NCBI RefSeq assembly: GCF_002531755.2
Contig: NZ_CP035001.1
Location: 645,382-709,381, forward strand
DNA from: Rhizobium acidisoli
Lineage (GTDB): Bacteria > Pseudomonadota > Alphaproteobacteria > Rhizobiales > Rhizobiaceae
Length of the DNA: 64,000 nucleotides
Reading direction: 5' to 3'
Below are positions 24,251 to 32,805 of the stretch, one piece after another. A program made the translations under genes and the position numbers. The notes under the pieces are model-generated. The model saw only the letters and a program-made list of their open reading frames with translations, made no database searches and was not told the origin of the DNA. Position 1 is the stretch's first letter. Each line of letters starts with the position of its first letter.

Positions 24251-26656
24251 ATGAGAAGTGATCTGATCGCCCGCTACACGATCGGCGAGCCGGTCTATGA
24301 GAACGAGTTCATCGTCTATCCCGCTCAGGACAAGCGGATGGACCATGCGGTCTTCATTGTCGCCCCCGATGTGGCGTTGAAACTGGACAAGGCGCGTTTC
24401 GAGCGGGTCTGGACCTCGATCAACGAGGCGAAATCGCTGACCGCACGGCGCTTCGTCGAAATCGAGGACCTGATCCCGCCATCGCCGGAAGACGACAATT
24501 TCTACATCGTCGAGAAGCGGCCGTCGAAAACGCTGCACCAGTATCTCGACGAAACGGAAATGGTGGCCTACGAGCGCGCCGCCGAAATCGGCCGCCACAT
24601 CCTTGAGGGCCTGGCGACGCTGCACGGCGCCGGTTACGCCCACAATGCGCTGACGGATCAGTGCATCTACGTCTCCGAGGATTATTCCGGCCTGTCGGTC
24701 CGGATCGGCAACCTGCACCTGATCTCGAAGATCGGCGAGCACATCATCCCGCCCTATGTGCCGGAGTTCGGGGCGCCGGAGATCTATGCCAGCGGCACCT
24801 TCTCCGCCTCATCAGCTCTCGACATCTACGCCATGGGCATGATCGCCTACAAGCTCTTCCTGCCGCGCCAGACCTATAACAGCGTCTTCGACAGCGTCAT
24901 GGTCTGGGAAGACGAGCACCAGCGCGAGCAGAGCTGGAAGAACATCCATCTCGATCCCTCCAATATCTTTCCCCGCCTCGACGTGCTGATCCCCGGCTTT
25001 CCCGAAGGTCTTGCAAGCCTGATTGAAAGGATGCTGAGCCGCGACCCGGCCCAGCGCCCGCGCACCGGCGCCGATGCGCTCGGCGAATACACAAGGGTGA
25101 CGACAGGCATCCAGCCGATGTCCTGGGATCCGCGCGGCGGCATGCCGCAGCAGCCGGAGGCGGCGAAACCGAAAAAATGGACGCCCGTCAAAATCTCGAT
25201 GATCGCAGCGCTGCTGTTGATCTGCATCGGCGTCGGCGTCGTCACGATCCCGAAACTGTTGCGCCCGGATCCGAAACTCGTCGCCGATGTCGGCACCTGG
25301 AAGAAGGAAGCCGAAAGCCGCAAACAGAAGGCAATCGCCGCCAAGGCGCCGGAACGCCCGGCCAGCGACCAGGCCAAGCTTTCCTACGACACCGGTGCGG
25401 CGGCGCTGACCTCCGCCGATGCGCTGCTCAAGGACGAGGACTATGAAAAAGCCCTTCCGGGCTATCAGTCTGCCGCCATCAATCTCGGCAATGCGCTGAT
25501 CGCCATTTCGAAGGAGAGTGCCGAGAAGGCGAAAGCGTCAGCCTCGGCTGCCGGCGGCGACAAGGCGCCGAGTTTCGCCGAGGCCGACGCCAAGATGAAG
25601 GCCGCCGCCGACAGCGCCGCCGCCAAACAGATGCACGGCGCCATCGACAATTACGATGCCTCGAAAACCGCTTTCGATGATCTCGCCAAGGCGCTGACCA
25701 CGCTGGCGGCGGCCGAAAAGAACGCAACGGCAAAACGCGAGACCGTCAATCGCATCGGCGCCGGCGATAGTCCCGACGTCGCCAAGGCGAGCGGCCTGAT
25801 GACCGATGCCAAGGCCAAGGCTGAGCAATGGCAGATGCCGGCGGCGACCTCGGGCTATGGCGACGCCGCCAAACTTTTCGACGCCCTCATCGCCGACGTC
25901 ATGGCGTCGAAGGACGAGGCAACGGCGCTGAAGCAGAAGGTCGCCGATCTCAACGCCTCGATCACCACCCGCGCCGGCGCGGCCGATCCGACGCTTGCCG
26001 CACTCGCGCCGAAAATCGGCGAGGCCGATGGCCGCTATAGCGCCGAGGCCTATAAGCTCGCCGTCGTCGCCTACAAACCGATCCTTGCCGATCTCGAGGC
26101 GCTGTCGGCGCGCGGTTTCTGCCCGGTTTCGCCGACCCTTGCCTTCGAGCAAGTGCCGGCGGGAAGTTATTCGCTGGAGAATGTTCGGCTGATGACCGCC
26201 TCGATGAAGGAGCTCGGCGGCATGCTCGGCGTCGCCAATGGCGCCGTGAAGGTCGAAAAATCCTTCTGCATGCAGGCAAAGGCCGTCACCCGCGCCGAGA
26301 TGGCGGCCTATTACACCGCCAACTCCGATCCCGCTAGCGCCCAGGCATACAGCGACAACCCCGAGCTGCCGGCCGACGACGTGCCGCTCGCCGTGGCGCA
26401 GAACTATACCGCCTGGCTGTCGAAACAGTTGAACGCCCCGGTCCACCTGCCGTCGGCAACCGAATGGATGGCCAGTGCGACAAAGATGGAAACGGAAAAA
26501 CTGCCCGACAATGGCGACATCCTCCTGCAATGGAGCGCCACGCCCTGCGAAGCCGGCGGCAACGTCGCCTTCATGGCGCAGGAAGGCTCGACCTTCGTCG
26601 TTTGCTCGGACGCTTCAGCCGGCGGCATCTTCCGGGTGACCGCGGAATTGCGGTGA
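24251..26656 (+). CDS. Membrane pseudokinase with coiled-coil region and C-terminal FGE-like domain
   Basis: An 801-aa protein; ATG 24251 has AGGGGG 8 nt upstream. Residues about 1-280 have a protein-kinase fold in outline, with an APE-like GAPEIY and DIYAMGMIAYKL, but the HRD motif reads HNA (AHNALTDQC) and the DFG motif reads GNL, so the catalytic Asp and metal Asp are missing. One transmembrane helix lies at about 312-335 (KISMIAALLLICIGVGVV). An Ala/Lys-rich helical region (about 340-610) follows, then a C-terminal FGE/sulfatase-modifying-factor-like domain (CMQAKAVTRAEMAAY, HLPSATEWMAS). The kinase lobe should be cytosolic and the rest periplasmic. It lies 30 bp after the serpin and is probably the last gene of that operon. 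Confidence 0.8.
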   Translation: MRSDLIARYTIGEPVYENEFIVYPAQDKRMDHAVFIVAPDVALKLDKARFERVWTSINEAKSLTARRFVEIEDLIPPSPEDDNFYIVEKRPSKTLHQYLDETEMVAYERAAEIGRHILEGLATLHGAGYAHNALTDQCIYVSEDYSGLSVRIGNLHLISKIGEHIIPPYVPEFGAPEIYASGTFSASSALDIYAMGMIAYKLFLPRQTYNSVFDSVMVWEDEHQREQSWKNIHLDPSNIFPRLDVLIPGFPEGLASLIERMLSRDPAQRPRTGADALGEYTRVTTGIQPMSWDPRGGMPQQPEAAKPKKWTPVKISMIAALLLICIGVGVVTIPKLLRPDPKLVADVGTWKKEAESRKQKAIAAKAPERPASDQAKLSYDTGAAALTSADALLKDEDYEKALPGYQSAAINLGNALIAISKESAEKAKASASAAGGDKAPSFAEADAKMKAAADSAAAKQMHGAIDNYDASKTAFDDLAKALTTLAAAEKNATAKRETVNRIGAGDSPDVAKASGLMTDAKAKAEQWQMPAATSGYGDAAKLFDALIADVMASKDEATALKQKVADLNASITTRAGAADPTLAALAPKIGEADGRYSAEAYKLAVVAYKPILADLEALSARGFCPVSPTLAFEQVPAGSYSLENVRLMTASMKELGGMLGVANGAVKVEKSFCMQAKAVTRAEMAAYYTANSDPASAQAYSDNPELPADDVPLAVAQNYTAWLSKQLNAPVHLPSATEWMASATKMETEKLPDNGDILLQWSATPCEAGGNVAFMAQEGSTFVVCSDASAGGIFRVTAELR

Positions 26657-26884
26657 CTGTACCGAAGGGTTGAGATCGAAAAGGAAGAAATCCCGCATGC
26701 CTCAATCGGTGCAACACTTGTCCACGCAGCGCTTGAACATGAGGTCGCAGAGCGCCCTTTTTCTTCATTCGGCAGCCTCGCGCTCAAGCGGTACAATTCA
26801 AGAAATTTCAATTCCACCTTTCATAAAATGCGCGTATATTAAAAGTGGGGATTGCAGTATTCCCGCCTTGAGGGGTCGAGGATA

Positions 26885-27196
26885 ATGTGCTGGAACACAT
26901 CAGCAGCATTCACGCCGGTCGGTTTTGCTTTGCGAGGTCCGGCATCTCGTAAGATCGTATGGACGCTTGGAGACGCGGCGCGTCTCCTGATGAACGATTG
27001 GCCTTGCGATGACGGCGAGGAATATGTGGCGGCCGTGAAAGCCTGCGTCGACGCAATCAGCGGGAAAATTGCCCCGGAACAATTCCGGGAAGCGCTTCTG
27101 CGTGCGGCCGAAGAGGCTGGTATCGCCGCTCTCTGTCTCGTCCCGCAGGGCGTCGCAGCGCGGCGGCCGGACCTGCCGTCGAAGGCGCAAAGATAG
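26885..27196 (+). CDS. DUF982 family protein
   Basis: A 103-aa protein starting at ATG 26885, with GAGG just upstream. It has the DUF982 pattern typical of rhizobia: RKIVWTLGDAARLLMNDWP, then the Tyr/Ala/Cys stretch YVAAVKACVDAI and an AAEEAG segment. These small proteins occur in many copies in Rhizobium genomes and have no established function. It stands alone between the pseudokinase operon and the pentapeptide gene. Confidence 0.8.
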   Translation: MCWNTSAAFTPVGFALRGPASRKIVWTLGDAARLLMNDWPCDDGEEYVAAVKACVDAISGKIAPEQFREALLRAAEEAGIAALCLVPQGVAARRPDLPSKAQR

Positions 27197-27267
27197 TCCG
27201 AATTTCGAGAAGCTAACGTAGGTTGGCGCCATAAGCGATCATTGCCGGCATCGCAGAGGAAACGACA

Positions 27268-27648
27268 ATGAGCGATCACCAGGAACACAACCCATTTGAT
27301 GGCCCTCAGATGCAGGGAATGCATTACGAACGCGCCGATATGGCAGGCACTAATTTCGATGGCGTAAACCTCGCAGACGCACAGTTTTACGCTGTTTTGA
27401 CCAAGGCAAAATTCACCGACAGCAATTTAAGTGAAGCGGTTTTTGACGATATCAGCCTTGCGGATGCGCGCTTTAACAACGTCAATCTGTCTGGAGCCGC
27501 CATCACCAATGCAAATCTATCGCGATTGACAATAAGCGGCGCCACCTTAGCAGGTTCAGACATCAAAGATGCTGATTTTACTGGGATGCGGATCAATGGC
27601 GTTCTCGTAACCGATCTACTCATGGCCTATGAAAAGGCGAAAACCTGA
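27268..27648 (+). CDS. Pentapeptide-repeat protein
   Basis: A 126-aa protein made largely of A[DN]LxX-type pentapeptides (ADMAG, TNFDG, VNLAD, AQFYA, SNLSE, ANLSR, ADFTG), which form a right-handed quadrilateral beta helix. The N-terminus (SDHQEHNPFDGPQ) precedes the repeat. RBS AGAGGAAACGAC precedes ATG 27268. No gyrase-protection role can be inferred from the sequence alone. It lies 72 bp after the DUF982 gene and converges with the Lrp gene. Confidence 0.8.
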   Translation: MSDHQEHNPFDGPQMQGMHYERADMAGTNFDGVNLADAQFYAVLTKAKFTDSNLSEAVFDDISLADARFNNVNLSGAAITNANLSRLTISGATLAGSDIKDADFTGMRINGVLVTDLLMAYEKAKT

Positions 27649-27700
27649 CTTATGCAGCATTCCGGCCTTCCTAAAAGCATTGGAAGAACCCATCACAAAA

Positions 27701-28192
27701 CTATCCCTTTATCATAAGCTCACGCCCGATACGTTTGGTGGGCTCGCTGCGTAACACGATCGCCGTGGTGACCGAGCCGTACCGCGCAACAGCATCGACG
27801 ATGCTTTCCAGCTCTGCTGGCGACGGCACGATCACTTTCAGATGGAAGCAGTCCTCTCCTGTCAGCCTAAGGACCTCGATAACCTGCGGCATCTCTGAAA
27901 ACTGCTTGAGGCAGGTTTTGATGTATTCGTGTGTGGTGCGCAGGCGAACGATCGCCATCATTCCAAGCCCTACCGCGGCAGGATCGATAAGAGCCCGATA
28001 ACCGCTGATGACCCCACGTTCTTCGAGCCGCTTCAGACGTTCTGACGTTGCGGGTTGAGAGAGGCCGACCCTTCTCCCCAGTTCGGAAACGCTGATGCGG
28101 CCATCATCCTGCAAGATTTCGATCATGGAGATGTCGGTCGGATCGAACGCAGCGTGAGTATCGAATTGTTTCGCCATTGACTTTAAATCCAT
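27701..28192 (-). CDS. Lrp/AsnC-family transcriptional regulator
   Basis: A 163-aa regulator with an N-terminal helix-turn-helix (ISVSELGRRVGLSQPATSERL) and the C-terminal RAM-type domain (VIEVLRLTGEDCFHLKV, ending near VARYGSVTTAIVL). The start is uncertain. ATG 28192 is used here; ATG 28177 and TTG 28225 are alternatives, all leaving the helix-turn-helix whole. It is divergent from the RBBP9-like gene at 28282. A damaged copy of part of an Lrp-type gene lies at 30221-30295. Confidence 0.85.
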   Translation of the reverse strand: MDLKSMAKQFDTHAAFDPTDISMIEILQDDGRISVSELGRRVGLSQPATSERLKRLEERGVISGYRALIDPAAVGLGMMAIVRLRTTHEYIKTCLKQFSEMPQVIEVLRLTGEDCFHLKVIVPSPAELESIVDAVARYGSVTTAIVLRSEPTKRIGRELMIKG

Positions 28193-28281
28193 CGGAACAG
28201 GGGCGCCTTTTCCGATGAATGCCAATTTATTCTGCCTGCGTAAACAATCATCCTTGGCGGAGAACGACCAAGAGGTGAAGC

Positions 28282-28815
28282 ATGACTGAAATCATTCATC
28301 TGCCGGGTATCGGCAATTCCGGCGATCTCCATTGGCACACCCTTTGGGAGAAGGCCGATCCGTCGATATGCCGTTTTGCCCCTTCGAGTTGGGACGAGCC
28401 AGATCTATCAGACTGGATCGCAGCGCTGGATCAGGCCGTGCAATCCACGCATACGCCACCGGTTCTGGTGGCTCATAGCCTGGCCTGCCTGCTCGTGGCG
28501 CATTGGCACCAGATGTCCGACTTGCCGATCAAGGGTGCAATGTTGGTCGCTGTCCCTGATCCGGCGTCTCCGGCTTTCCCCACTCAGGCATCAAGTTTTG
28601 CACGGCCACCCGAGAAGAAATTCCGATTTCCTTCTCTCATCGTGGCAAGTACCGATGATCCCTATGGTTCGTTGCCGTATGCCCAAATGCGAGCGGAGCA
28701 ATGGGGCAGCGAGTTGAAAACGATCGGCGCGGCCGGCCACATCAACGGTCAAAGCAAACTGGGTGATTGGTCAGAGGGTCTGGCGCATCTGAGGGACTTC
28801 GCAAGCCGCGTGTAG
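28282..28815 (+). CDS. RBBP9/YdeN-family alpha/beta hydrolase
   Basis: A 177-aa small serine hydrolase. LPGIGNSGDLHWHTLWE near the N-terminus, the nucleophile elbow VAHSLACLL (Ser about residue 75), the late Asp in ASTDDPYG and the His of AAGHINGQS give the full Ser-Asp-His set in family order. Substrates of this family are generally unknown. It is read divergently from the Lrp-type regulator over about 90 bp, so that regulator may control it. Confidence 0.85.
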   Translation: MTEIIHLPGIGNSGDLHWHTLWEKADPSICRFAPSSWDEPDLSDWIAALDQAVQSTHTPPVLVAHSLACLLVAHWHQMSDLPIKGAMLVAVPDPASPAFPTQASSFARPPEKKFRFPSLIVASTDDPYGSLPYAQMRAEQWGSELKTIGAAGHINGQSKLGDWSEGLAHLRDFASRV

Positions 28816-28832
28816 GCCGTGCGCGGCCATCC

Positions 28833-29444
28833 TTACTGATCGGCCGGGACTTCGCGGAGCTGCATGATCTTGTCGATCAAGCCCCATTCCAATGCTTCTT
28901 GCGACGTCATGAAGCGGTCGCGGTCCATAGCGCTTTCAAAATCCTCATAGGAGCGCCCGCAATGTTCCGCGTAGAGCCGTGTCATACGCTGCTTTGTTTT
29001 CAAGATTTCCTCGGCGTGGATTTGCATATCGGTCGCCTGCCCCTGAAAACCGCCCGATGGCTGGTGGATCAGGATGCTTGCATTTGGCAGGGCGGCCCGC
29101 TCACCCGGCTCGCCCGCCATCAGGAGAAACGATCCCATGGAGCGCGCCGTGCCCATGCAGAGCGTGTGAACCGGCGCGCGGATGTAGCGCATGGTGTCGT
29201 ACATGGCGAGGCCGCTGGTCACGACGCCGCCCGGCGAATTGATATAGAGGTAGATGGGCTTTTTGGGGTTTTCTGCTTCCAAGAACAGGAGCTGTGCGCA
29301 GACGAGGGCCGAAACGGTGTCGTTCACCTCGCCATTGAGGAAGACAATCCGCTCGCGCAGAAGCCGGGAATAAATATCGAATGATCGTTCTCCCCGGCTG
29401 GACTGTTCTACGACCATAGGGACGAGCTGCATCGCTTCGCGCAT
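28833..29444 (-). CDS. clpP: ClpP-family protease (paralogue)
   Basis: A 203-aa serine protease of the ClpP family. The nucleophile is in [11 protein letters not shown] (Ser about residue 99), the His in [16 protein letters not shown] (about 124), and the Asp falls in the DRDRFM region (about 173). Family members form double heptamer rings and degrade proteins fed by AAA+ unfoldases. Its Ser motif and the [10 protein letters not shown] loop differ from the most typical ClpP form, and no clpX or tig gene is adjacent, so this is likely a secondary rhizobial ClpP rather than the clpPX copy. Confidence 0.85.
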   Translation of the reverse strand: MREAMQLVPMVVEQSSRGERSFDIYSRLLRERIVFLNGEVNDTVSALVCAQLLFLEAENPKKPIYLYINSPGGVVTSGLAMYDTMRYIRAPVHTLCMGTARSMGSFLLMAGEPGERAALPNASILIHQPSGGFQGQATDMQIHAEEILKTKQRMTRLYAEHCGRSYEDFESAMDRDRFMTSQEALEWGLIDKIMQLREVPADQ

Positions 29445-29489
29445 CGGCGACCTCCAAACTTCCAGAGTTTTAGGGTGAGGCTCGCCGCG

Positions 29490-29849
29490 TCAGGCGGCGA
29501 GCATGAGGAGCGGGCTGTTGCTGTTCGCCGGCGCTCTTGCCATTCCGTCGAATCTTACATCCGTCAGTTCGTGGACGATCCGAAGGCAGGTTCCGCCCGT
29601 CGCGTTCGGTGTGATCGTGAACGTCACGGTGCTTTCAAGGAATGGCGGGCTGTCGTCGCGCAGCTTGTAGCGGACCTCTTCGCCAGGAGTGACGGCGATC
29701 GCATCGGGATCGGCCAATGCCTCCTTTGGCAGCCACCTTTCGCGAAATTCGGGCATACTGATAGCGCGCCAGACCTTTTGCGGCGGATCGACCAAGTCAA
29801 ATTCCAGCTCGATGCCGCTATCCTGCTCTTCGGTCTTTTCTTCGTTCAT
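29490..29849 (-). CDS. SRPBCC (AHSA1-like) family protein
   Basis: A 119-aa protein, start ATG 29849 overlapping the ArsR-type stop by 4 bp. It has the helix-grip features of the AHSA1/SRPBCC group: FDLVDPPQKVWRAISMPEFRERWLP and a strand-rich C-terminus (STVTFTITPNATGGTCLRIVHEL). Such proteins are often co-transcribed with an ArsR regulator, as here. Ligand and role unknown. Confidence 0.85.
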   Translation of the reverse strand: MNEEKTEEQDSGIELEFDLVDPPQKVWRAISMPEFRERWLPKEALADPDAIAVTPGEEVRYKLRDDSPPFLESTVTFTITPNATGGTCLRIVHELTDVRFDGMARAPANSNSPLLMLAA

Positions 29850-30160
29850 TGATCCATGTCCTTCAGCAAGACCTTGAGAGCTGCGATGCGGTCGGGCCAA
29901 TAGGCGCGATACTTCGCCAGCCATTGAGCGATGAGAGCAAGCCCCTCCGGATCGACTTCGTAGTTCACGAAACGCCCCTGCCGTTGTTCCCTCACGAGCT
30001 TTGCACTCCGCAGAACCGCAAGGTGTTGCGACATTGCCGGCTGGCTGATCTCCATGCCGTTGCGCAAGGCGCTGGCGTTCATGCTCCCCGCCGCCAGCTT
30101 CTCAAAGATCGCACGGCGGGTCGGGTCCGCCAAAGCCCGAAAAAAGTCATTCTCGATCAT
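29846..30160 (-). CDS. ArsR-family transcriptional regulator
   Basis: A 104-aa winged-helix protein. ATG 30160 is chosen because MIENDFFRALADPTRRAIFE is the normal ArsR N-terminus; the longer open frame reaches into the Lrp-type fragment. The recognition region is seen in ISQPAMSQHLAVLRSAKLV, followed by the wing REQRQGRFVNYEVD. No metal-binding cysteine pair is obvious, so it probably belongs to the non-metal SRPBCC-coupled subgroup. It should repress its own operon with the SRPBCC gene. Confidence 0.88.
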   Translation of the reverse strand: MIENDFFRALADPTRRAIFEKLAAGSMNASALRNGMEISQPAMSQHLAVLRSAKLVREQRQGRFVNYEVDPEGLALIAQWLAKYRAYWPDRIAALKVLLKDMDQ

Positions 30161-30220
30161 GCCGACACATAAGCACACACTTATCTGATTCGCAAGCCTG
30201 TTTTCGAGACGACTTTCTAC

Positions 30221-30295
30221 ACAATCGCCGTGGTGACCGAGCCGTAGCGGGCAAACAGCATCGCCGATGCCCGTCAGCCTGAGGACTTCGATAAG
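30221..30295 (-). pseudogene. Fragment of an Lrp/AsnC-type gene
   Basis: The DNA closely matches two separated parts of the Lrp gene at 27701: the segment caatcgccgtggtgaccgag and the segment cgtcagcctgaggacttcgata. The roughly 60 bp between them is missing. Read on the minus strand it gives LIEVLRLTG and ARYGSVTTAI in different frames. It is a decayed, internally deleted copy. Confidence 0.65.
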
Positions 30296-30355
30296 AGGGC
30301 ATCGCGTTGTTTTCCCGGTAAACAACGCCGATGAAAAAACAGAGGAAGAAAGTGT

Positions 30356-31117
30356 TTATTCCTCCGCATTGGCTAGCCAGATGCGCAATTGGCCGACGGG
30401 TTTGAAACCCAGCTCTGTCATTTCGTTTAGCGCTTTACCGCTATCATATCCGACAAGAGGCAAATCGGCTGCAAAAGCGATGGCAGCCACTGAGATTGCA
30501 TCCCGGAAGGCCTGCGGCGTACCGCTCAAGCTAAAGATATTGGAGATACCGACAACCGCGGGCGATCGATTTGCGATGCATCCCGCATCAAAGCCGTCGC
30601 CGGCCAATCGACCATAGATATGCATGTCGGGATCGGAAAGCAGGGCAGGCGTGAAGACGTTGGCATCGGTCGGGCTACCAGACTCTTTCCACGAACGTTC
30701 CCAGCGATCCAGCGCTGCCGCATCGCGAACGCGTACCCAGCCTTGAGGCACACGCGATGAACTTTTCTGAGGTTCAGCCCAAATCCATGATGCGGAAAAC
30801 AACAACCGGAACCCGCTGTTGCTGAGATCCAGCCTGGAAAAGCCGTCTTTGATACCAGGCCGCCATCCTAGCCGATCTGTCAGCCGATCGATTTCAATCA
30901 GTTGCTCCTCAGTTGCATCTGGGTCGAGGGTCGTCATGTTGGAATAGTATGGAGGTGCGGCTGCATCACTTGACCAAAATGCGCTGGTTCGCTGATCGGG
31001 CAATCCGTGGGCACGGAATATTGCCTGATACAGGTCGGCATTGTTAGCGGCACAAAGGCGCACTTTTTCCTCATCTGAGCGTTCTTGGATGCCGCTTTGT
31101 AAAGAGCTATGTGTCAT
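30356..31117 (-). CDS. Hypothetical protein with possible GNAT-like C-terminus
   Basis: A 253-aa protein; ATG 31117 is taken over TTG 31147 because the latter lies inside an older gene fragment. The N-terminal half (NADLYQAIFRAHGL, YYSNMTTLDPDATEEQLIEI) is not recognised. The C-terminal third (AADLPLVGYDSGKALNEMTELGFKPVGQLRIWL) reads like the last strands of a GNAT N-acetyltransferase, where a Gly-phi-Gly position and a final beta strand are usual. The acetyltransferase idea is a guess. Its composition is lower in GC than its neighbours. Confidence 0.5.
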   Translation of the reverse strand: MTHSSLQSGIQERSDEEKVRLCAANNADLYQAIFRAHGLPDQRTSAFWSSDAAAPPYYSNMTTLDPDATEEQLIEIDRLTDRLGWRPGIKDGFSRLDLSNSGFRLLFSASWIWAEPQKSSSRVPQGWVRVRDAAALDRWERSWKESGSPTDANVFTPALLSDPDMHIYGRLAGDGFDAGCIANRSPAVVGISNIFSLSGTPQAFRDAISVAAIAFAADLPLVGYDSGKALNEMTELGFKPVGQLRIWLANAEE

Positions 31118-31215
31118 AGGAAACCTGTTGATCAGAGCGGCGAACACCTAGCCGGTACATTTCGCGATAAACAGTTGAACGGCTAAGGCCAAGTTGTTTC
31201 GCATCTTCCGAAAGG
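31107..31215 (-). pseudogene. Helix-turn-helix remnant (recombinase or transposase tail)
   Basis: On the minus strand this reads LCRLSEDAKQLGLSRSTVYR followed by EMYRLG, then a stop at 31107-31109. That is a helix-turn-helix of the type found at the C-terminus of site-specific recombinases or in transposases. No upstream part exists in frame. It overlaps the first bases of the gene at 30356-31117 and abuts a palindromic element. Confidence 0.45.
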
Positions 31216-31296
31216 CGGCAAAGCTGCTCGGGCCGCTTCGCGCCAGCAGCAGACGTCCATGGGATAGACTAATCGTTGTTGGTGCCGAGGCTGCGG

Positions 31297-31482
31297 CCCC
31301 CTCATCCGACCCTTCGGGCCACCTTCTCCCCGAGGGGAGAAGAGGGAGCAAGGCGCGCCGACCTTGCTCGAACGCACCCGCCTGTTTAATGGCACTTCGT
31401 TCAATAGGGTCGGTGCCGAAGCGGCGTTCTCCCCTCTTCTCCCCAGCGGGGAGAAGGTGGCCCGAAGGGTCGGATGAGGGGG
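31297..31482. repeat. Palindromic element with ~50-bp inverted ends
   Basis: Left arm starting CCCCCTCATCCGACCCTTCG (31297) and right arm ending ...GGGTCGGATGAGGGGG (31482) are inverted copies. The outer 36 bp match exactly, and the match continues with one small indel for about 50 bp around a core of about 80 bp. Each arm also holds a short hairpin (CTTCTCCCCGAGGGGAGAAG on the left). It is MITE- or RIME-like and non-coding. Confidence 0.75.
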
Positions 31483-31611
31483 CACACGGCACGCCTTTCA
31501 CTTATCGCCCTTCGCTCCATTCATCGCTTTGCCGCGTGCCGGCGCCCTGCCCAATAGCATGGCGGCGTCCCGCAACTCGAACCTTCGATGCTGCGGGTCA
31601 TCTCTCAGCTC

Positions 31612-31797
31612 TCAGCCGTCAGATTTCAACTTGCCGCCGACCGCCCAGGAATCCTTGGCGATCTCCGTTATCAGAATTTCCACCGATTCCGGCGGGCACG
31701 CCAGCGTTTCGACGGCGGCCTTGGTCGCCTCGCGGGCGAAGGCGCGTTTCTGATCGTCGGTGCGGCCGGGATGCATCTGCAGGTGAAGAATGGGCAT
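31612..31797 (-). CDS. 4-oxalocrotonate tautomerase-family protein
   Basis: A 61-aa protein starting at ATG 31797, which leaves Pro as the first residue after Met (MPILHLQMHPGRTDDQKRAF), the catalytic base in this family. A short sheet-helix-sheet core with VSVEILITEIAKDSWAVGG-type ending (written here as seen: VEILITEIAKDSWAVGG) completes the fold. Likely a small hexameric keto-enol tautomerase; substrate unknown. It is divergent from the LysR-family gene at 31921, which is its probable regulator. Confidence 0.85.
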   Translation of the reverse strand: MPILHLQMHPGRTDDQKRAFAREATKAAVETLACPPESVEILITEIAKDSWAVGGKLKSDG

Positions 31798-31920
31798 GTT
31801 TTCTCCTTGGTCATGTTGGCAATCCGTCGCCGTTGGCGCGGCATAACCACCATGTTGCAAATACTGAGGTTGATAAATAAGCTCCTGGTATCGTCATTCG
31901 AAACCTAGAGGTAGGCAATC

Positions 31921-32805
31921 ATGGACAAGCTGGCCGGCATGGCGATGTTCGTCCGGGTCATCGACAATGGCAGTTTCGCGGCCGCCGCGGAGACCGCGCA
32001 AGTGTCGCCTGCCATGGTAGCCAAGCACATCAAGACCATCGAGATCCGGCTCGGGGCCAAGCTGATCCATCGCACCACGCGACGCCATCAGCTCACGGAG
32101 GTTGGCCAGCTCTATTACGAGCGCTGCAAACGCGCGCTTTCCGAAGTGGCGCTGGCCGAGGCTTCGGCGAGCGAGCTGCAATCGGCGCCGCGCGGCCGAC
32201 TTCGGTTGGTGGCACCCGTCAGCTTCGGGACGCAGATCCTGGTGCCGGCGCTGATCGATTACCAGAACGCCTATCCCGACGTCAGCATCGAGCTGTCGCT
32301 CGACAATAATGTCCACGATCTCGTCGGCGAGGGGTTCGAGCTCGGCATCCACATCGGCCCGTTATCCGACGACAGCCTGGTCGCCCGCCCACTCACGCCC
32401 TACCGGCGGATTCTCGCTGCCTCGCCGGATTACCTTGCCCGCCATGGCCGCCCGGTCTCGCCCGAGGCTCTGACCAACCATCTCTGCCTCGGCCACTCCT
32501 ATTGGCGCATGCAGGATCGCTGGCACCTTGTCGGACCGGGAGGCGAACTGCGTGATGTGTTGATTTCCGGAAAATTCTCCACCAACCAGGGGGCGGCACT
32601 GCGCATGGCCGCGCTCAGCGGCGCAGGAATCGTTCTCCAGCCGGAACTGCTGCTCGCCGCCGATATCGCCGAAGGACGGCTTGAACAGGTGCTGCCGGAC
32701 TGGTCCTACAAGCCTGTTCCGATGTCCCTCGTCTATGCGCCGAACCGCCGGCCGACAGCGATGCTGCGGACGGTGATCGATTTCCTGGTGGAACGGTTTA
32801 GCTGA
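31921..32805 (+). CDS. LysR-family transcriptional regulator
   Basis: A 294-aa regulator. The winged helix-turn-helix is at the N-terminus (FVRVIDNGSFAAAAETAQVS, then AMVAKHIKTIEIRLGAKLIH), followed by the periplasmic-binding-like effector domain (RGRLRLVAPVSFG at about 90, through LVYAPNRRPTAML). RBS AGAGGTAGG precedes ATG 31921. It is divergent from the tautomerase gene over 123 bp, the usual LysR layout. Effector unknown. Confidence 0.88.
   Translation: MDKLAGMAMFVRVIDNGSFAAAAETAQVSPAMVAKHIKTIEIRLGAKLIHRTTRRHQLTEVGQLYYERCKRALSEVALAEASASELQSAPRGRLRLVAPVSFGTQILVPALIDYQNAYPDVSIELSLDNNVHDLVGEGFELGIHIGPLSDDSLVARPLTPYRRILAASPDYLARHGRPVSPEALTNHLCLGHSYWRMQDRWHLVGPGGELRDVLISGKFSTNQGAALRMAALSGAGIVLQPELLLAADIAEGRLEQVLPDWSYKPVPMSLVYAPNRRPTAMLRTVIDFLVERFS

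Noticed and set aside
28815..28828. Terminator hairpin GGCCG-TGCG-CGGCC
   Set aside because: A 5-bp stem without a T-tract overlapping a stop codon is too weak to support.
31148..31501. Short ORFs across the palindromic element
   Set aside because: They are translations of the inverted repeat and lack coding features.
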